Translations under genes and position numbers: made by a program
The notes under the pieces: generated by a model
Seen by the model: the letters and a program-made list of their open reading frames with translations, nothing else
The model's database searches: none
What the model was told of the DNA's origin: nothing
Source of the DNA: Sandaracinus amylolyticus
Lineage (GTDB): Bacteria; Myxococcota_A; Polyangia; Polyangiales; Sandaracinaceae
Direction: 5' to 3'
DNA length: 64,000 nucleotides
Assembly (NCBI RefSeq): GCF_000737325.1
Contig: NZ_CP011125.1
Location: 558,001-622,000 of the forward strand
Shown: positions 1 to 9,960 of the stretch, piece by piece
Numbering within the stretch: the stretch's first letter is position 1
Layout of the letters: the number at the start of each line of letters is the position of its first letter

Positions 1-1830
1 CTCTCGATTATCGTCGGGAGCTGGACGGGCTCGACCGGCTTCGGCGCGACCATCGCCACACACGACGAGCACGCCCTCATCGGCAATGAGGTGGATGGCG
101 ACGTCGGGGGGGAGAACTTCGCCGCGTCGGGTGGCGTCGTGCGACCCATCGCGATCGTAGAGCCCGACGCCGACGGCTGGTACGTCGCGATCGCCGTCGA
201 GGACATTCCTGGAAACGTGTCCGCCCTTCGGATCTCCCCGGATCCTGGCATCGTGATCGACGCGCAGTCGCTCCCGACACGCGTCGCGGACGACGAGCTC
301 GGCGTCGCCACGGCGATCGGCGACTCCGATGCCGATGGAATCCCGGACCTCTGGCTCGGGGCACCTGCTCGAGGCAGCACCGAGTCCGCGGGACAAGTCA
401 TCGGGTACCGCGGCGTGTACCAGCCCCACGATCCCGACTACTACTACTCCGAGGAGGTCAACAATCATGTGCTCTTCGACGACGAGCACGTGGTGTTCGA
501 CCAAGAGCTCGCGGCGTGTGACCGGTGCAGGGTCTTCTCGCTCGACGACGGCGAACCGTGCGCCGATGGCGTCTGCGTCGAGCTCGACTGCACGGAGCTG
601 ACCGGCTGCGGTGACGGGTGGCCGAATGCTGGTCCTTCGCCGTCGCGGGAGCATTGCGACGACCACAATACGAGCGACGGAGACGCGTGCTCCAGTACGT
701 GTGAGCCGACTGCGTTCGTCATCGCCTCGCGCGAGTCGCGCGTCGATGCGCCCGGCAGCAGTCGAACGATCGCGCTCGACGAGACGGGCGCGGCACTCGT
801 CGTGTGGACTGCCGAGCTAGATGCTGCGACCGAAGTGCGGGCGCGCCGCTACACGCGCTACGGCGTCGAAGTCGACGGTGGCGAGGACGCGACACCGATC
901 CGCATCGCGTCGATGCCCGGACCGGGTTGGGATCCGCAGCCGGTCGCCGTCGGACTTCCCGGTGGCGGCTGGCGCGTCGCGTGGACGCAGCCCACTGGCG
1001 CCGAGGCGAGCGCGGTCGCGCTGCGCAACGTCGCCGTCGACGGCAGTCTATCGCCCACGATTCAGCCGAGCGCCGGCAGCGTTCACGCCGCGGATCCCGC
1101 TCTTCTGGCGTTCGATGGAGGCGCGGCGGTGCTGTGGACCGACGCGACCGACGCTCGCTCGCCACGCGCGATGTTCCAGGCTCTCGACGGCGCTGGACGC
1201 CCCGCGGGCACACCGGTGTCGCTCGATACGCGAGCGAGCGCCGGCGCGGCTGTCGCGATGACCGCTGACGGTGCGCTCGTCGCTTGGGTTCGTGCGCCCG
1301 AGGCGCTCGGCGACCGCAGCCACATCGTCGGTATGCGCTTCGGCGATGGCCCGATCGACGCCACGCCTTTCGAGATCGGCACCGGGATCGGCCCGATCAC
1401 CGTCGCCTCCGACGCCGCGGGATTCGCGGTCGCGTGGACTGGGCACGCGTTCGACGCCGCAGGCGACATCTATGTTCGGCGCGTTCCCGTCGCCGGCCCG
1501 CCGACGGTTCACAGCGAGACACGAGTGACGGGCCGCAGCGCGAATGGACGCCCGCACATCGAGCAGAGGCCATCGATCGCATTCCGCTCGGACGGGTGGA
1601 TCGTCGGTTGGGAAGAGCCGACCGAGGGTCGTGTTCGGCTGCAGGCCGAGGTCGCACTGCCGGCTGAATACGAGATGTATCTCGAGTCGCAGCTCGTAGG
1701 CGGCGCTCAGCGGGATCTCTCGTTGACCGGCTCGAGTCGTGGAACGTGGGTCATCTGGAGTGACGCACGAGCCGACTTGTCGCCCACGCCGGCGCGCTCG
1801 ACGCGCGGCTTCATTCTTCACGCGTACTGA
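1..1830 (+). CDS. Surface/secreted FG-GAP and Cys-rich repeat protein, 5' partial
   Basis: The frame is open to the first base of the window, so the true start and any signal peptide lie upstream; 609 residues are visible. Around residues 109-123 an acidic DSDADGIPDLWLGAP segment matches FG-GAP/VCBS-type calcium-binding repeats. Around residues 203-236 a CGDG...CDDHNTSDGDACSSTC segment matches the myxobacterial Cys-rich repeat (DUF4215 type). The C-terminal two thirds has repeated beta-propeller-like blocks with conserved Trp (AWTG, VVWT, VIWSDAR). The protein is probably exported and extracellular or envelope-bound; no enzymatic motif is visible. Its stop is 9 bases before the start of the large RHS gene, so the two are probably cotranscribed. 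Molecular role unknown. Confidence 0.8.
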   Translation, partial: LSIIVGSWTGSTGFGATIATHDEHALIGNEVDGDVGGENFAASGGVVRPIAIVEPDADGWYVAIAVEDIPGNVSALRISPDPGIVIDAQSLPTRVADDELGVATAIGDSDADGIPDLWLGAPARGSTESAGQVIGYRGVYQPHDPDYYYSEEVNNHVLFDDEHVVFDQELAACDRCRVFSLDDGEPCADGVCVELDCTELTGCGDGWPNAGPSPSREHCDDHNTSDGDACSSTCEPTAFVIASRESRVDAPGSSRTIALDETGAALVVWTAELDAATEVRARRYTRYGVEVDGGEDATPIRIASMPGPGWDPQPVAVGLPGGGWRVAWTQPTGAEASAVALRNVAVDGSLSPTIQPSAGSVHAADPALLAFDGGAAVLWTDATDARSPRAMFQALDGAGRPAGTPVSLDTRASAGAAVAMTADGALVAWVRAPEALGDRSHIVGMRFGDGPIDATPFEIGTGIGPITVASDAAGFAVAWTGHAFDAAGDIYVRRVPVAGPPTVHSETRVTGRSANGRPHIEQRPSIAFRSDGWIVGWEEPTEGRVRLQAEVALPAEYEMYLESQLVGGAQRDLSLTGSSRGTWVIWSDARADLSPTPARSTRGFILHAY

Positions 1831-1839
1831 GGGGCGGCG

Positions 1840-4800
1840 ATGAGCGCTCAGAATGATCGGAGAGCCACGTTCGCCGCTCGCGCGCTCGCCGCGTCCATCG
1901 CGACGCTCCTCGTCTGGACGCCAGCAGCGCCAGTCGCGCGCGCGGACGATGGCGACGGCGAATCGCCCACGACCGATGGCGACCCCCGGGTCGTCGAAAT
2001 CAGCGACGAAGCGCGCGCGCAGATCGAGGACGCGGTTCGTGATGGCAACCCCGCCATCGACGCGGAGCACATTCCCAATCTCCCCGAGGTGGCTGATCCA
2101 ACCGAGGCTCCGGGGGACGGCGAGGCACCGACCGACGACATTGCGCCGCTCGCACTGCCCGGCGGTGAAGCGCGCACGGCGGTGACCCCTCAGGCGATCT
2201 CGCTCCCGTCGGCCGAGGGCTCCGTCGAAGGAATGGGCGAGTCATTCGCCCCGATTCTCTCATCTGGCACGGCGACCTTCAGCGTCCCGATTGCGGTCGC
2301 GCCAGGGCGGCGTGGAGTGCAGCCATCGCTTGCGCTCTCGTACTCCAGCACGAGCGGCAATGGGCCGGTCGGGTTCGGGTGGGGTCTCGCGGCGCCGTTC
2401 ATCGCGCGGCAGTCGGATCGTGGATTGCCGCGATATGTCGATGATCGCCAATACCACCCCCAGGAAGACCGCTTCCTCTACAACGGCGGCCAAGAGCTCG
2501 TGCCCGTCGATTCCGCCGCGATCGCCGCAGTCGATCAGCGCGCGGCACAGAGCGGAGCCGATGCGTCGCAGGTTCCCGATGACGTGGCCGGATGGCAGCA
2601 ATATCGCGCACGCGTCGAAGGCGCGTTCATGCGCTTCTTCCGCTCGCCCGACTCGACTCGTTGGGTCGTGCAGAGTCGCGACGGAACCCGCTTCGACTTC
2701 GGCCTGCTCGGCTCGGGGGAAGGACCCACGGATGCGGTGAGCGCATCGATCCGCGCGCTCGAGATCGACCCCGAGTCGTCCGAGGCCGATCCCCGAGTGG
2801 CGCGCTGGTCGCTCACGAGGATGAGCGACGCGCACGGCTCGACCGTCTATTACGGCTATCGGTACGATCGAGGACAGTCGTATCTCGAGACCATCCACTA
2901 CCTCGCGCCCCACACGTGCGCAGGAGCGGATGTCGAATCGACGCGGGAGTGTCTCGAGCCGCTCTCGGCCTACGGCGCACGCGTGCGTCTCGTCTACGAG
3001 AATCGTGAAGACGTATTCTCGTCGTTCGCCACGGGCTGGAAGATCGAGACCGCGCTGCGGCTTCGGCGTGTCGAGATCACGGCGTCGAGCGGCGTCGGCC
3101 GCACCCTCGTCCGCCGATATCACCTCCGTTACGACCCGACTTCGTTCCACTCGCTGCTGTCCGAGGTCCAGGTCGAAGGGCGTCCCGAGCTCGCGAACGC
3201 GGAGCTCGGCGTCTCCAAGGGCCGGACGGATATCAACGAGAGCGCGCTCGACGATCGCATCCAGGGGCGCGTCCTTCCCCCCATGCGCTTCGGCTATTCG
3301 ACGATGCCGGCGAGGGGTGAGCAGATCCCGGGATTCGGAGGCGTCGACGCGACGGCACACCCCGTCGAGCACAGTCCGCCGCACTCCGTCGACGAAGCAC
3401 GTGCCGATCTCTTCGACGTGAACTCTGACGGTCTGCCCGACCTGATCGTCACGGATCCCGCTCGCTACCGCACGCGCGAGGGCGAGCCGGCGGTCGGCGT
3501 GTTCTTCAATGGCTTCACCGGCTCGAGCGCGGCGCCCGCGGGGGCGACGGCGCACTTCTCGGGCGCGATCCCGATGCCGATGGACCCGCGCATGTCCGCG
3601 GTGCTCTCGCTGTCGAACCCGAACGTCGTCCCGATGGACATCGACGGCGACGGGCGCAGCGACATGCTGCACATGCCGAGACTGCGCACGTACGGATGGT
3701 TCACGCCGACTCGCGGGCAAGACCCTGCAAGCGGCGCAGTGGTTTCGCCAGCGTCGCAGGACTGGCGCTGGACCTACGCGCAGACCGAGCTCCCCGCCGA
3801 CGACTTCGATCCGCGCGTCGATCTCGGGCGCGACGCGCAGCACCTCGAGATCGTCGACGTCAACAACGACCATCTGATCGACATCGTGCGAACCACCGGC
3901 ACGGTGATGCAGACCTGGGTGAACCTCGGGTGGTTGCCCGGGGGCGACGGCCGGTTCGGTAGCTACCGATACGTCGACGACCACTGGGAGCTCTCGACGC
4001 AGCCCATCGAGTCGTGCCTGCTGCAGTCCGGAACTCCGGTGGATTTCGAGAACGCAGAGACCCGTTTGGCCGACATGAACGGCGACGGGCTGCTCGACAT
4101 CGTCGAGATCCAGCGTGGCCGTGTTCGCTATTGGCCCGGTCGCGGCGAGGGCAGCTGGGGCGAGGGCCCGCACGAATGCGCGCGCGGCGAGGGCGCGAAT
4201 CGTTACATCGAGATGGCGACTCCGCCCGCGGAGCTGAACGTAGAGCTCGATGGGGTCTCACTGACCGACGTCAACGCCGATGGCGCGACCGACGTCGTGC
4301 AGATCCGGTTCGACGCAGTCGACGTCTGGTTCAATCGTGCAGGACGCGCGTTCACGCAGCGGCTGATCGCGCGCGGAACGCCGCCGACGCCCAGCTTCGT
4401 GCCGCGAACGCGTTTCGCGGACATCGACGGTAGCGGCACGACCGACATCGTCTGGGGCACGGCGAACGACTGGCGCTACGTCGACCTCGCCGGCGGCCGT
4501 CGGCCGCGCCTGCTGGTGCGCGTGGAGAACGGGCTCGGCGCGCAGACCGACATCGGCTACGGCTCGAGCGCGGAGGACTACGTCACCGACCTGGCGGCGG
4601 CGCAACGATGCACCAGCTGCGAGCGGTTCACGTGGGGCCGTGCCGACGGTGGGCACAGCGCCCGGCTCGAGGAGCTCGCCGGAACCGAGACCTGGCATTC
4701 GGCAGGCAGCCCGGTGATCTCCACTGTCGTGCGTTCCGTGACGACGAGCGACCGGCTCGAGTTGCTCGGCCGGGAGCCGCACGTCAGCACCACCAACTTC

Positions 4801-7800
4801 GCCTATCACGACGGATACTACGAAGGGATCGAGCAGGAGTTCCGAGGCTTCGGCGCCGCTGATGCACAAGCAGTCGGTGACTGGAACCACCCGACTTCGT
4901 TCACGCGCACCTATTTCCACCAAGGTCGCCGACCCCAATCGATCGCCGACGATCGACTCGCCGACAATCCCTACGAGGCACTCAAAGGACGTGAGTTCCT
5001 CACTGAAACGTTCGATGAACGAGGCGTCTATCTCTCGAGCGCACACGCCACGCTGACGAGTCGGAATCTCTACCAGGGCCTCGATGGCCGGTGGATCCAG
5101 TACGCGTTCGTGTCGGAGGCGAACGAGCTTCGCTACGACACGGCCGTATGGGCTGCCAGCGCGGAGGAACTGGAGCTGACCGACGTGTCGTTCGAGGCGT
5201 GGGGCACCACCTCGTGGTCGCAGACGTCGATCGTTCAGCGGCGGGCGCGCATCCGCGGACAGCACTTCGTTCGCATCAAGACGACCTACGACGAAGTCGA
5301 TTCGCTCGGGCAAGTGCGCCGGCAGACGGCGCATGGCGCGATCGACGGCGCGATCCCGGTCGACGATGTCATCGTGACCCACACGACGCCCGTGCTGCGG
5401 AACCCGGCCGAGTGGATTTGGCGGACGGGCTCCACGTGGATCACGGGGACGTCGGACGGTGTGGCGCAGGGACCTCTGCGCGAGACGATCAACGAGTACA
5501 ACGACGCCGGTGACGTGGTGCTCTCGCGCCAGGTCGTCGGCCCGCTGCGCGCGTACACGTTCGGCGGTGATGGCTCGACCGAGGGCCCTGCGATCCAGCA
5601 GCTGCAGGTGAATCCGAGCTCGACGCCGGGTGTCTCGTTGGACGACGACCTGGTGGGCTCGTCGCTATACGACGCGTGGGGCAACGCGCTCGCGAGCTGC
5701 GTCGGAGCGGACATCTCGGAGCTCGACCCGAGCACGATCGCCGCGCGCCCAGCGGGGTGTCTGCGGTACGCGCGCGTCAGCTACGACGCGGACTACGCGC
5801 AGCTCGCCGAGACCGAGACGACCCACGTGTCGACGTCGGGTGTGACGACGCTCTCGACGTCGGGCACCTGGGACCGCGGTCTTGGCGCAGTTCTGAGCGC
5901 CACCGATCCCAACGGCCTCGTGACGAGCGTGACCTACGACGGCCTCGGCCGGCTGGTCGCCGTCGTCCCGCCGCGTGCCGAGGGATGTAGCGATGACCGG
6001 CCGACGACGCGCATCGCCTACGAGCTCACCGGGAACGCCGGCGCCGTCCCGCTCAGCCGGGTGATCACGACGACGGAGCTCGATTGTGACGCGGAGTACG
6101 GTGAAGAGGGCGGCTCTCTGGTCGCGATCTCGTACATCGACGGCCTCGGTCGCGCGCGAGCGGGCCTGTCGACGGGCGATGCTCCGGGTGAGTGGACTCG
6201 GAGTGGCCTGTCGACGCTCGACGCGAAGGGGACCGTCCGTCGCGCATATCAGCCGGACGTCTACGTAGGCTCGGAGACCTCGCTCGCCGCAGTGCTCGCG
6301 CTGCCGCGCACCGTCGCGTCGCCGAGCGGCTTTCCGGCGTTCGCCGAGGACGACATCCCGTACACCGTCACGCGCCACGACGCGTTCGGTCGCACGATCG
6401 GCCAGCACGCCGAGGACGGCAGCTACACCTCGCAGAGCTTCCACGCGCTGTCGGTCGACGTCTGCGACGCGCTCGACAACGACTCGAGCTCCGGGTTCTA
6501 CGGTACGTGCACCACCTCGCGGAGCGATGGTCATGGGCGCGTGACCGATCAGATCCTGCGCACGTACCACGCAGACACCGGCGCTCCCGAGCAACACCGA
6601 CTCTGGTCGTACTACCGAATCGACGGAGTCGTGACCGATCTCGTGCGCGCGCGGTCGAGCGCCGGAGTCCGTCCTGCGCTCACGGCCGTGCCGAGCCTGG
6701 CAGATCCGCACGTTCATCGCGTTTTCCACTACGACACGCTGGGCCGTCGAATCGGCACCGAGGACCCGGACACCGACTCGCGCGAATCGGGCGCCACGGC
6801 CGCGACGCGAACGTGGCGATACCTCTTCAATCGCGCAGGTGACCTCGTCGCAGTGCGCGATCCGCGCGGCTGCGGCCAGAACTTCTTCTACGACCTCGGG
6901 GGTCGACTGCTCGGAGAGCAGTACGTCAGCTGCAGCGAAGCGGTCTCGAGCCGCGCGGAGTTCGGTCTCTACCAGCTGCCCATCGGCTCGATCTCGATGG
7001 TCGAGCAGACCGCGATCCAGCGCGTCGACGTTCGCTACTGGTACGACGAGACGCCGCCCACGTTCATCACGATCCCGAGTCGTGGCGGCGGAATGCTCGG
7101 CCGGATGATCGGAATCAACGACCGAGGGCAGCGCTCGTTGTTGGCGTACGATGCGCGCGGCAACGCGGTGTGGACCGCGCGTCAGGTTGCCGTGCTCCCC
7201 GATGCTCCGGCGCTCGTCGCGGGCCCGGCGCGAACGGCGCCCGGTGATGACCGGCCGAGCTGGACCGAAGCACCGATCGCCGCCAACCGCGTGGTGACCT
7301 ACGCGACGCTGCGGACCTACGTGCGGAGCGCGCGTTTCGATCACGCAGGTCGCGGCACTGCGCTGGTGCTCCCGCGCGATCACACGTGGACGGGCACGGG
7401 GCTGCCGCCGACGATCGGCGGCACGCTCGGCTTCAATCGGCGCGGCCTGCCGATGCATGCACGCGTGACCATCGGGTGCGATCCGACCACCGACGCGAAC
7501 GCATGCCAGTCGCACTCCGGCACTCGCGACGTCATCTCCGAAGTGCAGTACGCGCGCGATGGCCTGGTGCTCGGGACGACGTGGGGCGATACGACGACCT
7601 CCACCGGAGCGACGCGCGCGCCGAGCGTCTCGACGACGCAGTACGACGTGCGTCGCCGCCCCGTTCGGATGATCACGACGCGCACGCCGACGGGCACCGA
7701 GCCGCGCTCGCTCGCAGCGGTGAGCACCGTCGTCGACCAGCAGCTCGTGTGGGACGCGGCCAGCAATCTGACCGAGATCATCGACCATCGTGACCCGACG

Positions 7801-9960
7801 GAGTGGGAGCCGGGTCATCGGCCCCAGAGCACGTACGTGATGCACGACGCGCTGTACCGCGTGATCGGCGCGTCGTTCAGCTACACCCAGGACAGCGGGA
7901 CTCGCACGACCGCGGACATCGCGACGGACTGGCGCGACGCGCAGGAGATCATCCGCGGCGACGAGGACGCCGAGAACCTTCGACCGAGCGCCGACCCGAT
8001 GCACGTCGAGCCCGCGCCGATGCTGCAGCAGCTCGAGCACCTGCCTGGACGCGTGCAGGACCTCTCGTGGCGCTGGGACTGGCTCGGCAACACGACGAGC
8101 TGGAACGACGACGCGGAGGTCTTCTACGAGCGCTCGATCGGCGCGATCACGAACGGCGTCGACCAGGGCGGCACGAGCCTGCGCCCGAGCGCGCTCTACG
8201 TCTCGAGCGACATCCCGACGCACGCGATGAGCACGACCGAGCAGCAGCGCGCGGGCTGGGTCGAGCTCGAGTACGGTGTCGGCGGCAACGTCACCTCGAT
8301 GACCGTGCACGGCCAGTGTCGCGACGCCGCCACGCAGACGTGCTCGGATCTGTCGACGACCGACCCGACCGCGCGCGCGAATCACCTGCGCACGCACTGT
8401 CGCTGCGAGAGCGAGCAGTACTACCAGTATCGCTGGGACGAGCTGAATCGCCTCGCCGAAGCGCGCCGCTGGGACCGCTTGGCGCCCGCGACGCAGTGGT
8501 CGCTGAAGGTGCGTCAGCGTTACCGCTACGACGGCGCGAACGTCCGCGTCATCAAGGCGACGATCGAGCCCACGAGCGAGACCGACGCCGGCCCACCAGG
8601 CGCGCTCGACGAGCGCATCGCGCTCTATGTCTTCCCAGGCGACTACGAAGTGCGCGGGCTCCGCCGCGACGCGAGCCAGTACGTCGCGCGCACCGGCCAG
8701 TACGACCACGTGGAGACGCAGTACGTCGTCGCCGGCGCCCGGATGGTCTGGAGGCACGCGGCTGACCCCGAACTGCTCGACGACGCGCGCAATCGACGGA
8801 TGACCGTCGCGCTCACCGACGTCATCCAGACCACCGCTGCGAGACTGGATCTGCTCAGCGGCGACCTCGTCGAGGCGAGTACGTATTACCCGAACGGGGC
8901 GCGGCAGACGCTCCTCATCGACGAAGAGGATCCGAGCGCGACCGAGCCCAACGGCTTCACCGGCAAGGAGGCCGACGAGGAAGTCGGGCTGACCTACTTC
9001 GGTGAGCGCTATTTGATCGGGCGGGCCGGGCGGTGGACATCCCCCGATCCTCTGCACGTCCACGACGCAGGTGGCGGTGAGAGCCTAAACGCGTACCACT
9101 ACGTCGCCGGGAACGTGTTCCAAGCTCGAGATCCCTTAGGACTCGACGCTGACGACCTCTGCGTTAGCGTCGGATTCATGTGCAATACCGGCGCGCCGCG
9201 GGCTGGCGACCTTACACGAAGCCGGGAGGCCTTCGAAGCCCGCCCGTACGTGCCTCAGGTTGGTGCGTCAGGCGTGACGATCGGCTACGGGTACGATGCC
9301 GGAGCGCGAACACCTGCTCAGGTTCGTCAGCAGTTCCAAGCGGCAGGGATCTCGCCCGAGCAAGCGAGCACATTCGCGACCGCGGCTGGCCTCCGGCGAG
9401 ACACGCCACGAGCGCAGGAGCGGCAAGCTCGAGATCGAGAACGGATGGGTCTGTCTCCGGTGGCGGACGGCAGTCCGCGCACCGCCGACGCCTGGCTTTC
9501 CGCACACCCGAACGGCGGGGGCGTTCAGATAACGCGGGAGCAAGCCGAAGCGCTCCTGCAAGCGGAGTTCGCGAGGAAGCACGAGATGGTGCGCCGAGTC
9601 ATGCTCGAAGGTGACACCGTGACCGACCGTCAGTACGATGCCCTCCCCCTGTCGATCAAGGAACTGCTGACAGATCTCTGCTACGTCGGACAGCCATTCT
9701 CGGCGAGAAGCGATGAGCTACGCGAGATGGTGCACGGGTGGTACAACCCCGAAGGCGCCGACGACCTCGCGACGGAGGCCGACATGCTGGACGACATGCG
9801 AGGGTTCATCCAGGCTCTCCCAGAAGACTTGCAGGGGCAGGGTGGTCGCACCGAACGGACGGCATTCATCGATGAACGGCTTCGCGAAATTCGCCCTGCT
9901 CAGCCCGACTCGGCAGACGCAAGCACCTCAGTGACGACCCAGCCGGCGGAGGCCCAGTGA
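1840..9960 (+). CDS. Sec-exported SpvB/TcdB-RHS polymorphic toxin with a pesticin-like muramidase tail
   Basis: This 2,706-residue protein starts with a Sec signal peptide (about residues 1-36, ending PVARA). A SpvB-type domain begins near 131 (SGTATFSVPIAVAPG). FG-GAP/VCBS repeats with DxDxDG loops lie near 526, 599, 746, 810 and 861, followed by the TcdB-type middle region (GLGAQTDIGYGSS, about 899). YD/RHS repeats run from about 1366 (YDGLGRL) to the RHS core. The core carries D2403-PLH and D2431-PLG, the places of the paired DPxG motifs at which related proteins are cut. The variable tail (2437-2706) contains E2463/E2466, then GVTIGYGYD with T2480 and D2486, and later ITREQAEALLQ. This resembles T4-lysozyme/pesticin muramidases, whose Glu, Thr and Asp are catalytic. 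Inferred role: a delivered cell-wall-cleaving toxin. The RHS call is firm; the tail assignment is moderately sure. Confidence 0.9.
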   Translation: MSAQNDRRATFAARALAASIATLLVWTPAAPVARADDGDGESPTTDGDPRVVEISDEARAQIEDAVRDGNPAIDAEHIPNLPEVADPTEAPGDGEAPTDDIAPLALPGGEARTAVTPQAISLPSAEGSVEGMGESFAPILSSGTATFSVPIAVAPGRRGVQPSLALSYSSTSGNGPVGFGWGLAAPFIARQSDRGLPRYVDDRQYHPQEDRFLYNGGQELVPVDSAAIAAVDQRAAQSGADASQVPDDVAGWQQYRARVEGAFMRFFRSPDSTRWVVQSRDGTRFDFGLLGSGEGPTDAVSASIRALEIDPESSEADPRVARWSLTRMSDAHGSTVYYGYRYDRGQSYLETIHYLAPHTCAGADVESTRECLEPLSAYGARVRLVYENREDVFSSFATGWKIETALRLRRVEITASSGVGRTLVRRYHLRYDPTSFHSLLSEVQVEGRPELANAELGVSKGRTDINESALDDRIQGRVLPPMRFGYSTMPARGEQIPGFGGVDATAHPVEHSPPHSVDEARADLFDVNSDGLPDLIVTDPARYRTREGEPAVGVFFNGFTGSSAAPAGATAHFSGAIPMPMDPRMSAVLSLSNPNVVPMDIDGDGRSDMLHMPRLRTYGWFTPTRGQDPASGAVVSPASQDWRWTYAQTELPADDFDPRVDLGRDAQHLEIVDVNNDHLIDIVRTTGTVMQTWVNLGWLPGGDGRFGSYRYVDDHWELSTQPIESCLLQSGTPVDFENAETRLADMNGDGLLDIVEIQRGRVRYWPGRGEGSWGEGPHECARGEGANRYIEMATPPAELNVELDGVSLTDVNADGATDVVQIRFDAVDVWFNRAGRAFTQRLIARGTPPTPSFVPRTRFADIDGSGTTDIVWGTANDWRYVDLAGGRRPRLLVRVENGLGAQTDIGYGSSAEDYVTDLAAAQRCTSCERFTWGRADGGHSARLEELAGTETWHSAGSPVISTVVRSVTTSDRLELLGREPHVSTTNFAYHDGYYEGIEQEFRGFGAADAQAVGDWNHPTSFTRTYFHQGRRPQSIADDRLADNPYEALKGREFLTETFDERGVYLSSAHATLTSRNLYQGLDGRWIQYAFVSEANELRYDTAVWAASAEELELTDVSFEAWGTTSWSQTSIVQRRARIRGQHFVRIKTTYDEVDSLGQVRRQTAHGAIDGAIPVDDVIVTHTTPVLRNPAEWIWRTGSTWITGTSDGVAQGPLRETINEYNDAGDVVLSRQVVGPLRAYTFGGDGSTEGPAIQQLQVNPSSTPGVSLDDDLVGSSLYDAWGNALASCVGADISELDPSTIAARPAGCLRYARVSYDADYAQLAETETTHVSTSGVTTLSTSGTWDRGLGAVLSATDPNGLVTSVTYDGLGRLVAVVPPRAEGCSDDRPTTRIAYELTGNAGAVPLSRVITTTELDCDAEYGEEGGSLVAISYIDGLGRARAGLSTGDAPGEWTRSGLSTLDAKGTVRRAYQPDVYVGSETSLAAVLALPRTVASPSGFPAFAEDDIPYTVTRHDAFGRTIGQHAEDGSYTSQSFHALSVDVCDALDNDSSSGFYGTCTTSRSDGHGRVTDQILRTYHADTGAPEQHRLWSYYRIDGVVTDLVRARSSAGVRPALTAVPSLADPHVHRVFHYDTLGRRIGTEDPDTDSRESGATAATRTWRYLFNRAGDLVAVRDPRGCGQNFFYDLGGRLLGEQYVSCSEAVSSRAEFGLYQLPIGSISMVEQTAIQRVDVRYWYDETPPTFITIPSRGGGMLGRMIGINDRGQRSLLAYDARGNAVWTARQVAVLPDAPALVAGPARTAPGDDRPSWTEAPIAANRVVTYATLRTYVRSARFDHAGRGTALVLPRDHTWTGTGLPPTIGGTLGFNRRGLPMHARVTIGCDPTTDANACQSHSGTRDVISEVQYARDGLVLGTTWGDTTTSTGATRAPSVSTTQYDVRRRPVRMITTRTPTGTEPRSLAAVSTVVDQQLVWDAASNLTEIIDHRDPTEWEPGHRPQSTYVMHDALYRVIGASFSYTQDSGTRTTADIATDWRDAQEIIRGDEDAENLRPSADPMHVEPAPMLQQLEHLPGRVQDLSWRWDWLGNTTSWNDDAEVFYERSIGAITNGVDQGGTSLRPSALYVSSDIPTHAMSTTEQQRAGWVELEYGVGGNVTSMTVHGQCRDAATQTCSDLSTTDPTARANHLRTHCRCESEQYYQYRWDELNRLAEARRWDRLAPATQWSLKVRQRYRYDGANVRVIKATIEPTSETDAGPPGALDERIALYVFPGDYEVRGLRRDASQYVARTGQYDHVETQYVVAGARMVWRHAADPELLDDARNRRMTVALTDVIQTTAARLDLLSGDLVEASTYYPNGARQTLLIDEEDPSATEPNGFTGKEADEEVGLTYFGERYLIGRAGRWTSPDPLHVHDAGGGESLNAYHYVAGNVFQARDPLGLDADDLCVSVGFMCNTGAPRAGDLTRSREAFEARPYVPQVGASGVTIGYGYDAGARTPAQVRQQFQAAGISPEQASTFATAAGLRRDTPRAQERQARDRERMGLSPVADGSPRTADAWLSAHPNGGGVQITREQAEALLQAEFARKHEMVRRVMLEGDTVTDRQYDALPLSIKELLTDLCYVGQPFSARSDELREMVHGWYNPEGADDLATEADMLDDMRGFIQALPEDLQGQGGRTERTAFIDERLREIRPAQPDSADASTSVTTQPAEAQ

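Noticed and set aside
5665-9063. A 1,132-codon open frame on the minus strand inside the RHS gene
   Set aside because: It is Arg/Val/Ala-rich without any domain and lies fully opposite a well-supported gene. High GC keeps such frames open by chance.
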